From NCBI RefSeq assembly GCF_013393945.1, contig NZ_CP040297.1, forward strand, positions 186,001 to 250,000: a DNA stretch of 64,000 nucleotides. Reading direction: 5' to 3'. This DNA is from Nostoc sp. TCL26-01 (GTDB lineage Bacteria > Cyanobacteriota > Cyanobacteriia > Cyanobacteriales > Nostocaceae). The position numbers and the translations under genes were made by a program. Shown here one piece after another: positions 17,157-28,070 of the stretch (its first letter is position 1; the number at the start of each line of letters is the position of its first letter). The notes beneath the pieces are model-generated. The model was not told the DNA's origin. It saw nothing but the letters and a program-made list of their open reading frames with translations, and searched no databases.

Positions 17157-20100
17157 CTAGAGAGGCTGCGGAGAAAAAACAGTAAAGTCATTGCTAGACA
17201 AAGCTGCACGATTAGAGAACAGAGCAATTTGTACTTGTTGATTGCTACCACTACCATCAGCATCATAGAACAGTGCGCCTGTAGCTTGATTGTAAATGAA
17301 GCGATCGCTCTGTGTATTTGCCTTTGTGCCTAAAACAAACAAACTAGAATTGAGTGTTCCCCCAGGAAGTCCAAACTCTTGACCAGAGAGTCTGACAATA
17401 TCTTCACCAACTTGGAAATCTAAGATAGTATCAAAGCCACTACTCAGAACACCAGTCAAATCAAAAGTATCCACACCACTACCACCAACAAGGGTGTCAT
17501 TCCCTGAACCACCAATGAGTAAATCATTGCCAGTTTCACCAGAGAGATAGTCATTACCAATCAAGCCAGTCAGGGTATTATTGCCACTGTTACCAATCAA
17601 GCGATTACTGGCATCATTCCCAGTACCATTGAGATTGCCACTTCCCACCAAAGTTAAATTCTCAAAATTAGTAGCCAGAGTGAATTCCACGCTAGAGATA
17701 ACAGTATCTGTACCCTCATTGGCAGCTTCTGTAATCACATCACTAACACTATCTATCTCATAGATATCATTGCCAGTACCACCATTGAGAGTATCATTAC
17801 CACTACCACCATCAAGGCGATCGTTACCAGCACCACCAATCAGGGTATCATTACCACCTTGTCCAACTAACCAGTCATCACCATCACCACCATCGAGGGT
17901 ATTGCTGGCATTATTGCCGAAGATTTGGTTATTGAGGCTATTACCAGTACCGTTGATAGCAGCGTTACCAATCAAGGTGAGGTTTTCTAGGTTGTCTCCT
18001 AATGTCCAAGTGATAGAAGAGTTGACTTTATCTCTAGTGCCGCCTTCAGCAGTTTCGGTGATGGTATCGTTCAAGCTATCGACAGTGTAGGTGTCATTGC
18101 CGTTGCCACCAGTCAAGGTGTCATCACCAGGGCCACCGTCGAGGTTGTCGTTACCTTCACCACCATTGAGGGTGTCGTTACCTTCATTACCGTAGAGTAA
18201 ATCATTGCCATCTTCACCGTTAATGGTGTCATCTCCTACACCACCAAATCCATAGTCGTCGCCTGTGCCACAGTTGAGGGTGTCGTTGCCGGCATTGCCG
18301 ATAAGGTAGTCGTTGCCTTCTAAGCCGTTGATGGTGTCATTTCCGGCTGTGCCATAGAGAATGTCTTTTCCTGGTGTGCCGTCTGTGCTGGGTGGCGTTG
18401 CAGAATCGTTGTCGGTGATATTGGCAGTGACGCTGGTAATGGTGATGTTGTTGTAATTGGTATCGCTACTGGTGGCTGTGTGAGTGATAGTGCTTGTGTG
18501 ATTACCTTCAGCGACAGCATCATCAACGGCTGTGACAGTGACAGTTTGAGCAGTGTTCCAGTTGGCAGTGGTGAAAGTTAAGCTTGTTGGGGTGGCTGTG
18601 GTTTGTGTGCCGGGGTTGATACTGATGGTGACATCACTTGTGGGTTGGCTGTTGAGGATGACTGTGTAAGTGTCAGTTGCACCACCTTCGGTGACATTTG
18701 TGTTACCACCGCTTTGGGTGATGGTTACGCCTGCGGTGTCGTTGTCGGTGATATTGGCAGTAACGCTGGTAATAGTGATGGCGTTGTAATTGGTATCGCT
18801 GCTGCTAGCTGTGTGAGTGATAGTGCTTGTGTGATTACCTTCAGCGACAGCATCATCAACGGCTGTGACAGTGACAGTTTGAGCAGTGTTCCAGTTGGCA
18901 GTGGTGAAAGTTAAGCTTGTTGGGTTGGTTGTGGTTTGTGTGCCGGGGTTGATACTAATGGTGACATCGGCTGTGGGTTGGCTGGTGAGGACGAGAGTGT
19001 AAGTGTCAGTTGCACTACCTTCGGTGACATCAGTGCTACCTCCTGTTTGGGTGATGGTTACGCCTGCGGTGTCGTTGTCAATAATGTTGGCAGTGACGCT
19101 GGTAATGGTGATGTTGTTGTAATTGGTATCGCTGCTGCTAGCTGTGTGAGTGATGGTGCTTGTGTGTGCGCCTTCAGCGACAGCATCATCAACGGCTGTC
19201 ACTGTCACAGTTTGGGCAGTATTCCAGTTGGCAGTGGTGAAAGTTAAGCTGGTTGGGTTGGCTGTGGTTTGTGTGCCAGGGTTGACACTGATGGTAACAT
19301 TGCTTGTGGGTTTGCTGGTGAGGATGACTGTGTAAGTGTCCGTGCTTCCGCCTTCGGTGACATCAGTGCTGCCTCCTGTTTGGGTAATGGTTACGCCTGC
19401 GGTGTCGTTGTCGGTGATATTGGCAGTGACGTTGGCAATGGTGATACCGTTGTAATTGGTATCGCTGCTGCTAGCTGTGTGAGTGATGGTGCTTGTGTGA
19501 TTGCCTTCAAATACAGCATCATCAACGGCTATCACTGTCACAGTTTGGGCAGTATTCCAGTTGGCGGCAGTAAAGGTGAGTGTGTTGGCACTGGTTGTGG
19601 TTTGTGTGCCAGGGTTGAGAGTGATGGTGACATTGTTTGTGGGTTGGCTGGTGAGGATGACTGTGTAGGTGTCAGTTGCACCACCTTCGGTGACATTTGT
19701 GTTACCACCGCTTTGGGTGATGGTTACGCCTGCGGTGTCGTTGTCGGTGATGTTGGCAGTGACGCTGGTAATAGTGATGTTGTTGTAATTGGTATCGCTG
19801 CTGGTGGCTGTGTGAGTGATGGTGCTTGTGTGATTGCCTTCAAATACAGCATCATCGACAGCAGTGACTGTTACAGTTTGGGCAGTATTCCAGTTGGCGG
19901 CAGTGAAGGTGAGTGTGTTGGCACTGGTTGTGGTTTGTGTGCCAGGGTTGACACTGATGGTGACATCACTTGTGGGTTGGCTGGTGAGGATGACTGTGTA
20001 AGTGTCCGTGCTTCCGCCTTCGGTGACATCAGTGCTGCCTCCTGTTTGGGTGATGGTTACGCCTGCGGTGTCGTTGTCGGTGATGTTGGCAGTGACGCTG

Positions 20101-23100
20101 GTAATAGTGATGTTGTTGTAATTGGTATCGTTGCTGGTGGCTGTGTGAGTGATGGTGCTTGTGTGATTGCCTTCAAATACAGCATCATCGACAGCAGTGA
20201 CTGTTACAGTTTGGGCAGTATTCCAGTTGGCGGCAGTGAAGGTGAGTGTGTTGGCACTGGTTGTGGTTTGTGTGCCAGGGTTGACACTGATGGTGACATT
20301 GTTTGTGGGTTGGCTGTTGAGGACGACTGTGTAGGTGTCAGTTGCACCACCTTCGGTGACATCAGTGCTACTGCCACTTTGGGTGATGGTTACGCCTGCG
20401 GTGTCGTTGTCGGTGATGTTGGCAGTGACGTTGGCAATGGTGAGGTTGTTGTAATTGCTGTCAGTACTGGTGGCTGTGTGAGTGATAGTGCTTGTGTGAT
20501 TGCCTTCAGCGACATTATCATTGACGGCTGTCACTGTTACAGTTTGAGCAGTATTCCAGTTGGCGGTGGTGAAAGTTAAGCTGGTTGGGGTGGTTGTGGT
20601 TTGTGTGCCAGGGTTGAGAGTGATGGTGACATTGTTTGTGGGTTGGCTGTTGAGGATGACTGTGTAAGTGTCAGTTGCACCACCTTCGGTGACATTTGTG
20701 TTACCGCCGCTTTGGGTGATGGTTACGCCTGCGGTGTCGTTGTCAGTGATGTTGGCAGTGACGTTGGCAATATTAATGCCGTTGTAATTGGTATCGTTGC
20801 TGGTGGCTGTGTGAGTGATGGTGCTTGTGTGATTGCCTTCAGCGACATTATCATTGACGGCAGTGACTGTCACAGTTTGGGCAGTATTCCAGTTGGCAGT
20901 GGTGAAAGTTAAGCTGGTTGGGTTGGTTGTGGTTTGTGTGCCAGGGTTGAGAGTGATGGTGACATTGTTTGTGGGTTGGCTGATGAGGATGACTGTGTAG
21001 GTGTCCGTGCTTCCGCTTTCAGTGATATTTGTGTTGCCACCGCTTTGGGTGATGGTGACACCTGGAGGATCATTGATAGTGAGAGTGGCTGCATTGGAGT
21101 TGAGCAGCACACTCAGGCTGTTGCTGTTGTAGTTGGTACTGACCAAGTCGAGTTTGCCGTCGCTGTTGAAGTCTCCTGCTGCCACTAAGGTAGGGCCTGA
21201 GCCAACGCTGTAGGTGGAGGCGGAGCCGAAGCTACCATTACCTTGCCCTAACAGTACTGTTAGGTTGTTGCTGTTGTAGTTAGCACTGACTAAGTCAAGT
21301 TTGCCGTCGCTGTTAAAGTCTTTTACTGCTACTGAATAGGGATTTGTGCCGACGGTGTAGGTGGAGGTTGAGCCGAAGCTGCCATTACTTTGCCCTAACA
21401 GCACTGTCAGGTTGTTGTTGCCGTTGCCATAGTTGGCACTGACCAAGTCAAGCTTGCCGTCGCCGTTGAAGTCTCCTACTGCCACTGAGGTGGGGGTTGA
21501 GCCGACGCTGTAGGTGGAGGTTGAGCCGAAGCTGCCATTGCTTTGCCCTAACAGCACACTTAGGTTATGGCTGCTTTCGTTGGCACTGACTAAGTCGAGC
21601 TTGCCGTCGCCGTTAAAGTCTGCTACTGCCACTGAAGTGGGATTTGAGCCGACGGTGTAGGTGGAGGTTGAGCCGAAGCTGCCATTGCTTTGCCCTAACA
21701 GCACTGTTAGGTTGCGGCTGCCGTAGTTGGCACTGACTAAGTCGAGCTTGCCGTCGCTGTTAAAGTCTGCTACTGCCACTGACCGGGGATTTGAGCCAAC
21801 GCTGTAGGTGGAGGTTGAGCCAAAGCTGCCATTGCTTTGCCCTAACAGCACACTCAGGTTGTTGCTGAAGTAGTTGGCACTAACCAAGTCGAGCTTGCCG
21901 TCGCCGTTGAAGTCTCCTACTGCCACTGAAGTGGGATTTGTGCCGACGGTGTAGGTGGAGGTTGAGCCAAAGCTGCCATTACCTTGCCCTAACAGTACTG
22001 TTAGGTTGCGGCTGCTGTAGTTGGCACTGACTAAGTCGAGTTTGCCGTCGCCGTTGAAGTCTCCTACTGCTACCGGCCAGGGATTTGTGCCGACGGTGTA
22101 GGTGGGGGTGGTGGCGGGGGTGAAGTTAACGGTGGTGTTAGAGCCAAGGATGTAGTCGGAGCCTGATGTGAGGTTGACGATGACGGTTTCGTTGGGGTCA
22201 ATGACACCATCTAGGGTGGCTTGGACTGTGAGGGTGGCTGTAGTTTGTCCTACGGCGATGGTGAAGGTGTTGGCGGTGAGATTGGTGAGATTTGTGCCGG
22301 CAACTAGGGTGTAGTCGCTGCTGGTGGCAGTGCTGCCTGTGGTGTTGAAGTTGATGACTAACCCACCTGTGGGGGCTGGGGTGTCTAGGGTAATGGTGAA
22401 GCTACCATTAGTAACGCCTTCAGTGGCGTTGCTGCCTGCACTGATGCTGACTTTGGGTGTGGTGTTTTGCAGTACTGTTAGGTTGCTGCCGATGAAATCG
22501 CCAGTGAACGGGTCGTACGCGCCTTCGTTAGCACTGACTAAGTCAAGCTTGCCGTCACCGTTGAAGTCTCCTACTGCCACTGACCGAGGAAATGAGCCGA
22601 CGGTGTAGGTGGAGGGTGAGCCGAAGCTGCCATTGCTTTGCCCTAACAGCACTGTCAGGTTGTTGTTGCCGTTGCCGTTGTTGGCACTGACCAAGTCGAG
22701 CTTGCCGTCGCCGTTGAAGTCTCCTACTGCTACTGAAATGGGATTTGTGCCGACGGTGTAGGTAGAGACGGAGCCAAAGCTACCATTGCTTTGCCCTAAC
22801 AGTACTGTTAGGTTGTTGTCGTTGTAGTTGGCACTAACCAAGTCGAGCTTGCCGTCGCCGTTGAAGTCTCCTACTGCTACTGAAAAGGGACTTGCGCCGA
22901 CGGTGTAGGTGGAGGCAGAGCCGAAGCTACCATTACCTTGCCCTAACAGAACTGTCAAGTTGTCTCTGCCGCCGTTGGCACTGACTAAGTCGAGCTTGCC
23001 GTCGCCGTTGAAGTCTGCTACTGCTACTGACCAGGGATTTGAGCCGACGGTGTAGGTGGAAACAGAACCAAAGCTGCCATTGCTTTGCCCTAACAGTACT

Positions 23101-24062
23101 GTTAGGTTGCGGCTGGAGAAGTTGGCACTGACTAAGTCGAGCTTGCCGTCGCCGTTGAAGTCTGCTACTGCTACTGAAATGGGATTTGAGCCGACGGTGT
23201 AGGTGGAGGGTGAGCCAAAGCTGCCATTGCTTTGCCCTAACAATACTGTTAGGTTGTTGCTGTTGCTGTTGGTATTGACTAAGTCAAGCTTGCCGTCGCC
23301 GTTGAAGTCTGCTACTTTCACCGAAATGGAATTTGAGCCGACGGTGTAGGTGGGGCCTGGGCCAAAGCTGCCATTGCTTTGCCCTAACAGCAATGTCAGG
23401 TTGTCGCTGCCGCCGTCGGCACTGACCAAGTCGAGCTTGCCGTCGCCGTTGAAGTCTGCTACTGCTACTGACGAAGGACGTGAGCCTGCGGTGTAAGGAG
23501 AGGCAGTGCCGAATGACGGTAATATTCCAGGGTAGGCAATTGTGGCTGCTGTGGTGATGGCTAGGGTGGTGGATATCTCACCTCTGACTACTTCTAGTTC
23601 CCAACTGCCTCCTTGTTGGCTATTGCCGACTTTATTTGTAGCGGCGGCAATATTTGCTTCTGTCAGTTGGTGTAGTTGGTTGATGAAGGCTTGTCCTGTT
23701 TCACCTTGGGCTAGTTCACAGCTATAGATAAGTAAATCTGTGATTTGCCACTGCTGTAGTTGCTGTTGGTAATGGTGCAGGTTATCTAGGTTGAGTTGGG
23801 TGTTGCCTAGTTGCAAGTTGCCTGGGCTACCGTGAGCGATGATTTGCAGGCTGTGGATTTGTTGCTGGCTAATCAGGGCGGTAATTTGCTCGATGCCATC
23901 TTGCTGGGGGTGGAGGATGAGTACTGGTGTTGTGGGTGCGATGCCTGTTAGTAGTAATTGATAGTCTGGCACTCCTGCGTCGATGACAATCAGGGTTGTG
24001 TTTTGGAGTGAGGTTTCAATATTTGTGGGTGTTTTTGTGAGTGTCATGTTTGTTGTTCTCAA
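17157..24062 (-). CDS. Giant RTX repeat surface/secreted protein (DUF4347, FG-GAP, Calx-beta-like)
   Basis: 2301 residues. Order: DUF4347 (about 20-175, with [13 protein letters not shown]); seven FG-GAP/VCBS-like repeats (core [18 protein letters not shown], about 47 residues each); one Calx-beta-like domain; seven more FG-GAP-like repeats; eight 111-residue repeats ([16 protein letters not shown] ... [15 protein letters not shown] ... ITDND); and a C-terminal block of RTX calcium-binding nonapeptides ([12 protein letters not shown]) with a final secretion-type region. No Sec signal, consistent with type I export through the C-terminus. Predicted calcium-stabilised adhesin or matrix protein. 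The DNA of the 111-residue repeats (about 18,400-21,060, period 333 bp) is nearly identical between copies, so copy number is likely unstable. The divergent gene at 24694 is a glycosyltransferase. Confidence 0.92.
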   Translation of the reverse strand: MRTTNMTLTKTPTNIETSLQNTTLIVIDAGVPDYQLLLTGIAPTTPVLILHPQQDGIEQITALISQQQIHSLQIIAHGSPGNLQLGNTQLNLDNLHHYQQQLQQWQITDLLIYSCELAQGETGQAFINQLHQLTEANIAAATNKVGNSQQGGSWELEVVRGEISTTLAITTAATIAYPGILPSFGTASPYTAGSRPSSVAVADFNGDGKLDLVSADGGSDNLTLLLGQSNGSFGPGPTYTVGSNSISVKVADFNGDGKLDLVNTNSNSNNLTVLLGQSNGSFGSPSTYTVGSNPISVAVADFNGDGKLDLVSANFSSRNLTVLLGQSNGSFGSVSTYTVGSNPWSVAVADFNGDGKLDLVSANGGRDNLTVLLGQGNGSFGSASTYTVGASPFSVAVGDFNGDGKLDLVSANYNDNNLTVLLGQSNGSFGSVSTYTVGTNPISVAVGDFNGDGKLDLVSANNGNGNNNLTVLLGQSNGSFGSPSTYTVGSFPRSVAVGDFNGDGKLDLVSANEGAYDPFTGDFIGSNLTVLQNTTPKVSISAGSNATEGVTNGSFTITLDTPAPTGGLVINFNTTGSTATSSDYTLVAGTNLTNLTANTFTIAVGQTTATLTVQATLDGVIDPNETVIVNLTSGSDYILGSNTTVNFTPATTPTYTVGTNPWPVAVGDFNGDGKLDLVSANYSSRNLTVLLGQGNGSFGSTSTYTVGTNPTSVAVGDFNGDGKLDLVSANYFSNNLSVLLGQSNGSFGSTSTYSVGSNPRSVAVADFNSDGKLDLVSANYGSRNLTVLLGQSNGSFGSTSTYTVGSNPTSVAVADFNGDGKLDLVSANESSHNLSVLLGQSNGSFGSTSTYSVGSTPTSVAVGDFNGDGKLDLVSANYGNGNNNLTVLLGQSNGSFGSTSTYTVGTNPYSVAVKDFNSDGKLDLVSANYNSNNLTVLLGQGNGSFGSASTYSVGSGPTLVAAGDFNSDGKLDLVSTNYNSNSLSVLLNSNAATLTINDPPGVTITQSGGNTNITESGSTDTYTVILISQPTNNVTITLNPGTQTTTNPTSLTFTTANWNTAQTVTVTAVNDNVAEGNHTSTITHTATSNDTNYNGINIANVTANITDNDTAGVTITQSGGNTNVTEGGATDTYTVILNSQPTNNVTITLNPGTQTTTTPTSLTFTTANWNTAQTVTVTAVNDNVAEGNHTSTITHTATSTDSNYNNLTIANVTANITDNDTAGVTITQSGSSTDVTEGGATDTYTVVLNSQPTNNVTISVNPGTQTTTSANTLTFTAANWNTAQTVTVTAVDDAVFEGNHTSTITHTATSNDTNYNNITITSVTANITDNDTAGVTITQTGGSTDVTEGGSTDTYTVILTSQPTSDVTISVNPGTQTTTSANTLTFTAANWNTAQTVTVTAVDDAVFEGNHTSTITHTATSSDTNYNNITITSVTANITDNDTAGVTITQSGGNTNVTEGGATDTYTVILTSQPTNNVTITLNPGTQTTTSANTLTFTAANWNTAQTVTVIAVDDAVFEGNHTSTITHTASSSDTNYNGITIANVTANITDNDTAGVTITQTGGSTDVTEGGSTDTYTVILTSKPTSNVTISVNPGTQTTANPTSLTFTTANWNTAQTVTVTAVDDAVAEGAHTSTITHTASSSDTNYNNITITSVTANIIDNDTAGVTITQTGGSTDVTEGSATDTYTLVLTSQPTADVTISINPGTQTTTNPTSLTFTTANWNTAQTVTVTAVDDAVAEGNHTSTITHTASSSDTNYNAITITSVTANITDNDTAGVTITQSGGNTNVTEGGATDTYTVILNSQPTSDVTISINPGTQTTATPTSLTFTTANWNTAQTVTVTAVDDAVAEGNHTSTITHTATSSDTNYNNITITSVTANITDNDSATPPSTDGTPGKDILYGTAGNDTINGLEGNDYLIGNAGNDTLNCGTGDDYGFGGVGDDTINGEDGNDLLYGNEGNDTLNGGEGNDNLDGGPGDDTLTGGNGNDTYTVDSLNDTITETAEGGTRDKVNSSITWTLGDNLENLTLIGNAAINGTGNSLNNQIFGNNASNTLDGGDGDDWLVGQGGNDTLIGGAGNDRLDGGSGNDTLNGGTGNDIYEIDSVSDVITEAANEGTDTVISSVEFTLATNFENLTLVGSGNLNGTGNDASNRLIGNSGNNTLTGLIGNDYLSGETGNDLLIGGSGNDTLVGGSGVDTFDLTGVLSSGFDTILDFQVGEDIVRLSGQEFGLPGGTLNSSLFVLGTKANTQSDRFIYNQATGALFYDADGSGSNQQVQIALFSNRAALSSNDFTVFSPQPL

Positions 24063-24096
24063 GATTTAGTAGAAGTTGAAATATTCATGAGGAATT

Positions 24097-24129
24097 AGAT
24101 CCCCGACTTCTTGAAGAAGTCGGGGATCT
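24097..24129. repeat. Long perfect palindrome upstream of the adhesin gene
   Basis: A 33-nt hairpin with 16-bp perfect arms and a single central base; the left arm begins agatccccgacttctt. It starts 35 bp upstream of the adhesin ATG on the other strand and has no T-run. It may be a dispersed Nostoc palindrome or an mRNA 5' hairpin for the adhesin transcript. Confidence 0.7.
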
Positions 24130-24266
24130 GAGTGTTGTGTAAACAGGAGTCAGAATGTCTTGATGATTACTCTATGTATTAGTGGTAATACAGAATAAAA
24201 TCTATACGTATATGCTTGATAATTGGTTATAACTTAGATACATTGCAGCGTCAATTGAAAATACAT

Positions 24267-24318
24267 AGGACTTACGCACTGAAGCAAAAAACCTTGCTGA
24301 GGGTAGTCAATAGTCCAT
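24267..24318 (+). repeat. Half copy of the aggacttacgcact MITE-like repeat
   Basis: It starts aggacttacgcact and continues into ctgagggtagtcaatagtcc. This matches the left end of the element at 47803-47983 and, in reverse, the stretch 60847-60898. Only one end is present here. Confidence 0.6.
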
Positions 24319-24324
24319 ATTGGC

Positions 24325-24471
24325 AATGTCAGTCAATACATTGGCAATGTCAGTCAACAGATTAATAATGTCAGCCGATACACTGGCAATGTTAGTTAAT
24401 ACATTCACAATGTCAACCGATACATTCACAATGTCAACCGATACATTGGCAATGTTAGCCAGTACATTGCC
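24325..24471. repeat. 21-bp minisatellite, seven units, open on the minus strand
   Basis: Seven consecutive 21-bp units (type aatgtcaaccgatacattgg plus c) with scattered substitutions, plus a partial eighth unit to about 24486. On the minus strand they lie in a 70-codon frame (24519 to 24307, MTSNAEFNFYQ then heptads such as IANVSVD, VVNVLTN-like), a pattern that could form a coiled coil or a beta solenoid. The first codons of that frame lie in a dispersed repeat, there is no spaced ribosome site, and codons were not obviously selected, so I annotate the repeat and leave the coding status open (about 0.2). Confidence 0.85.
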
Positions 24472-24528
24472 AATGTCAATAGACATCTGATAGAAATTAA
24501 ATTCGGCGTTACTCGTCATCCTTGATTC

Positions 24529-24549
24529 AGACGTTGCAGTGCAACGTCT
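24529..24549. repeat. Dispersed palindrome (agacgttgca family), copy 1
   Basis: agacgttgca/tgcaacgtct around a central g or c base. The same palindrome recurs at 33425-33453, 51332-51360 and 60644-60672, three of these with matching flanks. Here the right arm extends to tctac while the left arm has diverged. Confidence 0.8.
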
Positions 24550-24693
24550 CTACATTCATTTTTAGAGATGTTTAATACTCTAGTGGGCGACAGTACGGGT
24601 GTTATGTATTTTATATGTTGTTGCTTGACAAAATTGCTGTTGTCAGTTGTAATGTGAATCGCATATTTACTTATACTATCCGCATTAATACTG

Positions 24694-27600
24694 ATGGTAA
24701 TATCTAGAGATAAAAATAATTCATTTGCCAAAATAATCACATCTGCTAATCTAATCGAGTGGTGGCAAGTCCAGCAGGTGAGTTTAGTTGTTACAAGTAA
24801 CCAAAGTTCCCGCTTGATAGCGTTAAGTGTAAACACTGAAGGACAGATTACTGGGTGTGAACGGGTGTTTGAGCAAGCTAGGGGATTATATGCTACTCCA
24901 GAGAGGATTTATTTGGGTTGTCAATCTCAGCTTTGGCAATTGGATAATGTTTTAAAACCAGGACAGCTTTATGATAGTTGCGATCGCCTATTTATCCCTC
25001 GCATTGGTTATACAACGGGTGATCTAAATCTTCAGGATGTGGCGATTGAGGCTCAAAATCAGCGCGTGGTGTTTGTCAGTAGTCTGTTAAACTGTTTAGC
25101 AACGGTGAGCGATCGCCATAGTTGCATTCCTTTATGGAAACCGAGTTTTATCTCTCATCTTGTCAATGAAGATCGTTGTCATTTAAGTGGGTTAGCGATC
25201 GTCGATGGTAAAGCACGCTATGTTACAGCTTACAGTCAATCTGATGTCTTCAATGGTTGGTGGCATCATAGACAAAGCGGTGGCTGCATCATCGATATTT
25301 TATCCGACACTATTATTGCTACAGGATTATCTCTACCGCATTCACCACGGTTTTATCAAGGTAAGTTATGGCTGTTGAATGCAGGTACAGGAGAATTTGG
25401 TTATATTGATGCCAATCATGGCACATTTGAGGCTATTACTTTTTGTCCCGGTTGGTTGCGGGGTTTGGCATTTATCGGAGACTATGCCATTGTGGGTTCA
25501 TCTCAACCTCCAGGACAGATTATTGCAGATTTAAAGTTAGCAGAGAAATTAACTAGTAATACACCTGAATGTGGTTTGTTAATCATCAATATTAAAACTG
25601 GTGAAATTCTCCATTGGTTGAAGTTGTCGGCAGAAATTACAGATATTTTTGATGTGCAGATTTTATCAGGAGTTAATCATCCCCAAGTTGCCGAAATCGG
25701 TTCAGAAGAAATTCACCGCTTAATTAGTCTTGATCCTCTGTCACCTTTAGTTAATACCCACACGCATAACAATTCTCAAGTGACAGTAGATGTTCTGTAT
25801 CAGCAAGCATTAGATTTGCAACAACAAGGAAAATTAGCATTAGCAATTAGTCAATATGAGCAAATCATTACTGTATATCCTGAATATGCCCCAGCATGGT
25901 ATCAAATCGGAGTAATTTTAGGTAATCAGCAGCAAACTGAACAAGCAATCTTAGCATATCAAAAAACATTAAGCATCAATCCCCATCATGCGGAAGCTTA
26001 TAACAATTTAGGCATATTGCGAGTAGCACAGCAAGATTTTGCTGGGGCAATTAGTTGTTTTCAAGCAGCAATTAACAGTAACCCAGATTATGCTTTTGCT
26101 CATAATAATTTGGGTTTAGTTTGGCAAATGCAAGGTAACTTGACAGCAGCCGTCGGGAAATTTCGTGAAGCTTTACAGAAAAATATCGAGTATGCAGAAG
26201 CTTATCTCAACTTGGGAATTGTTTTAGAAGCACAGCAACAAAAAGGAGAAGCTGTCGCTTGTTTTCGGGCTGCTATTCGTTACAAACCAAACTATATTAA
26301 AGCTTACAATCGTTTAGGCACGGCTTTGATATCACTACCTGACACGAGTAACGCAGAAATAGCAGAAGCTAGAAAAGTGTTTGAGCAAGTTTTAGCATTA
26401 CAACCAGATTCTGCCGAGGCTTTCACTCACCTATCTCACCTGAAAGCATTAATTTGTGATTGGCAATCTTCAGAATCTGATTTAAACCGTCTTTGGCAAA
26501 TTACACAAGCAGAATTAAAAACTGGAGAACCAACTAGTGTTGGTGCATTTGATACTATATATAAACCGTGGGATAGACATTTGCAATTGCAAGTTGCAAA
26601 AACCCATAGTCAATCTTTAATCAAACAATTACAACAAACAAAGCAAACTCTAAATTTTACTCATAGTCGTTCCCACAATGGACGCTTAAAAATTGGCTAC
26701 ATATCTAACGACTTTCGCAACCATGCCACTAGTCATTTAATGAGGAGCTTATTTAGCTTACACGATCGCACAAACTACGAAATTTTTGCCTATTCTTCTG
26801 GAGCAGATGACCAGAGTGATTATCGCCATCATATCATCAATAGTTGTGAACATTTTCAAGATATTTCCCAACTATCAGTAGAAGATAGCGCTAAGTTAAT
26901 TTTTCATGATCAGATCGACATTCTTGTTGATCTCAATGGTTACACTGCGGGTTCTCGTACAGGCATATTCACTCTCAAACCAGCCCCAATACAAGTTAAT
27001 TATCTGGGCTATCCCGGCACAATGGGAGCAGATTTTATGGACTACATCATTACAGATTCCACTCTCACCCCTCCAGAATTTGCTGACAGCTTCAGTGAAA
27101 AATTTGTGGTTTTACCCCATAGCTATCAAGTCAATGATTATCAACAGGAGATTTCCTCTCAACCGATGACTCGTGCAGAACATGGTTTACCTGCATCAGG
27201 TTTTGTATTCTGTTGTTTCAACAATAACTATAAAATCGAACCCGTGATGTTTGATATCTGGATGAGCATCTTAGCCTCTGTTCCTGGAAGTGTAATTTGG
27301 CTATTTTCCCGATTTCCCATTGTTGAAGATAATCTGAAAGCAGCAGCACAAGCCAGGGGAGTGAGTGGAGAACGTTTAATTTTTGCCCAATACCAACCCA
27401 AAGCCCAACATTTAGCCAGACTGCAATTAGCAGATTTATTTCTCGATACTTTATATTGCAACGCCCACACTACAGCTAGTGATGCTTTGTGGGCTGGTGT
27501 ACCTCTGATTACTTATCCAGGACAAACTTTTGCTTCTCGTGTTGCTGCTAGTTTACTCAATGCAGTGGGTTTACCTGAGTTAATTACTCCTAGTTTAGAA

Positions 27601-27798
27601 GCATACGCACAACTAGCTATAAATTTAGCCAATTCTCCAGCCAACTTACACCAACTCAAACAAAAATTAGCCCAAAATCGTTTGACTTATCCCCTATTTG
27701 ACACACCACTTTATGTGCGTCATTTAGAACAAGCCTATCGGGCGATGTGGGATATTTATAGTTCTGGACAAGCACCGCAGGCTATAGAAATATTATAG
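24694..27798 (+). CDS. TIGR03032 - TPR - O-GlcNAc transferase-like (GT41) protein
   Basis: 1034 residues. N-terminal TIGR03032/DUF4915-type domain (about 20-345; SSRLIALSVNTEGQ, GLAIVDGKARYVTAY, HSPRFYQGKLWLLNAGTGE), a predicted beta-propeller. Then five or six TPRs (about 360-570; YAPAWYQIGVILGNQ, AEAYNNLGILRVAQ). Then a GT41 catalytic region (about 655-1020): IGYISNDFRNHATSHLM, DILVDLNGYT, PIQVNYLGYPGTMGADFMDY, and HTTASDALWAGVPLITYPG for UDP-sugar binding. Family members transfer GlcNAc or other sugars to Ser/Thr of cytoplasmic proteins. ATG at 24694. It is divergent from the Ser/Thr-rich adhesin gene, which makes that protein a candidate acceptor (inference). 24550-24693 contains only AT-rich spacer. 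Confidence 0.92.
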   Translation: MVISRDKNNSFAKIITSANLIEWWQVQQVSLVVTSNQSSRLIALSVNTEGQITGCERVFEQARGLYATPERIYLGCQSQLWQLDNVLKPGQLYDSCDRLFIPRIGYTTGDLNLQDVAIEAQNQRVVFVSSLLNCLATVSDRHSCIPLWKPSFISHLVNEDRCHLSGLAIVDGKARYVTAYSQSDVFNGWWHHRQSGGCIIDILSDTIIATGLSLPHSPRFYQGKLWLLNAGTGEFGYIDANHGTFEAITFCPGWLRGLAFIGDYAIVGSSQPPGQIIADLKLAEKLTSNTPECGLLIINIKTGEILHWLKLSAEITDIFDVQILSGVNHPQVAEIGSEEIHRLISLDPLSPLVNTHTHNNSQVTVDVLYQQALDLQQQGKLALAISQYEQIITVYPEYAPAWYQIGVILGNQQQTEQAILAYQKTLSINPHHAEAYNNLGILRVAQQDFAGAISCFQAAINSNPDYAFAHNNLGLVWQMQGNLTAAVGKFREALQKNIEYAEAYLNLGIVLEAQQQKGEAVACFRAAIRYKPNYIKAYNRLGTALISLPDTSNAEIAEARKVFEQVLALQPDSAEAFTHLSHLKALICDWQSSESDLNRLWQITQAELKTGEPTSVGAFDTIYKPWDRHLQLQVAKTHSQSLIKQLQQTKQTLNFTHSRSHNGRLKIGYISNDFRNHATSHLMRSLFSLHDRTNYEIFAYSSGADDQSDYRHHIINSCEHFQDISQLSVEDSAKLIFHDQIDILVDLNGYTAGSRTGIFTLKPAPIQVNYLGYPGTMGADFMDYIITDSTLTPPEFADSFSEKFVVLPHSYQVNDYQQEISSQPMTRAEHGLPASGFVFCCFNNNYKIEPVMFDIWMSILASVPGSVIWLFSRFPIVEDNLKAAAQARGVSGERLIFAQYQPKAQHLARLQLADLFLDTLYCNAHTTASDALWAGVPLITYPGQTFASRVAASLLNAVGLPELITPSLEAYAQLAINLANSPANLHQLKQKLAQNRLTYPLFDTPLYVRHLEQAYRAMWDIYSSGQAPQAIEIL

Positions 27799-27901
27799 AA
27801 ATGGGCTTTGATTTCTGTGAGTAAGCAGTGCTTATTAGTAGTTTATACTGTGCTTTTGTGGTTAAATTAATTCTCTACCACAGAGGCGCAGAGACACACA
27901 T

Positions 27902-28040
27902 CTTGCACCTAGCCCTAGCGATTAGAAATCGCGGCTACACAAACCAAGTCCGCCTGCGCGGACTAGAGTAAAATCAAGCTTTTAACCCGCGTAGGCGGGT
28001 TTTGTCTGTGTAGCTGCGACTTCTAGTCGCCTGGTGCAAG
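27902..28040. repeat. Long imperfect inverted repeat, MITE-like
   Basis: Arms of about 60 bp: cttgcacctagccctagcga... on the left and ...cgcctggtgcaag on the right, with matching inner blocks (gcggctacacaaac and gtctgtgtagctgc; cccgcctgcg-type and cgtaggcggg). No reading frame of note. It fills most of the 272-bp gap between two convergent genes and could also end both transcripts. Confidence 0.75.
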
Positions 28041-28070
28041 ATATGAGGAGACACAAAGGGATTTTTACTA

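Noticed and set aside
19269..20579. Long open frame (436 codons) on the plus strand inside the adhesin gene
   Set aside because: It is the antisense of 333-bp repeats, a multiple of three, so openness is carried from copy to copy; composition is not protein-like and there is no ribosome site.
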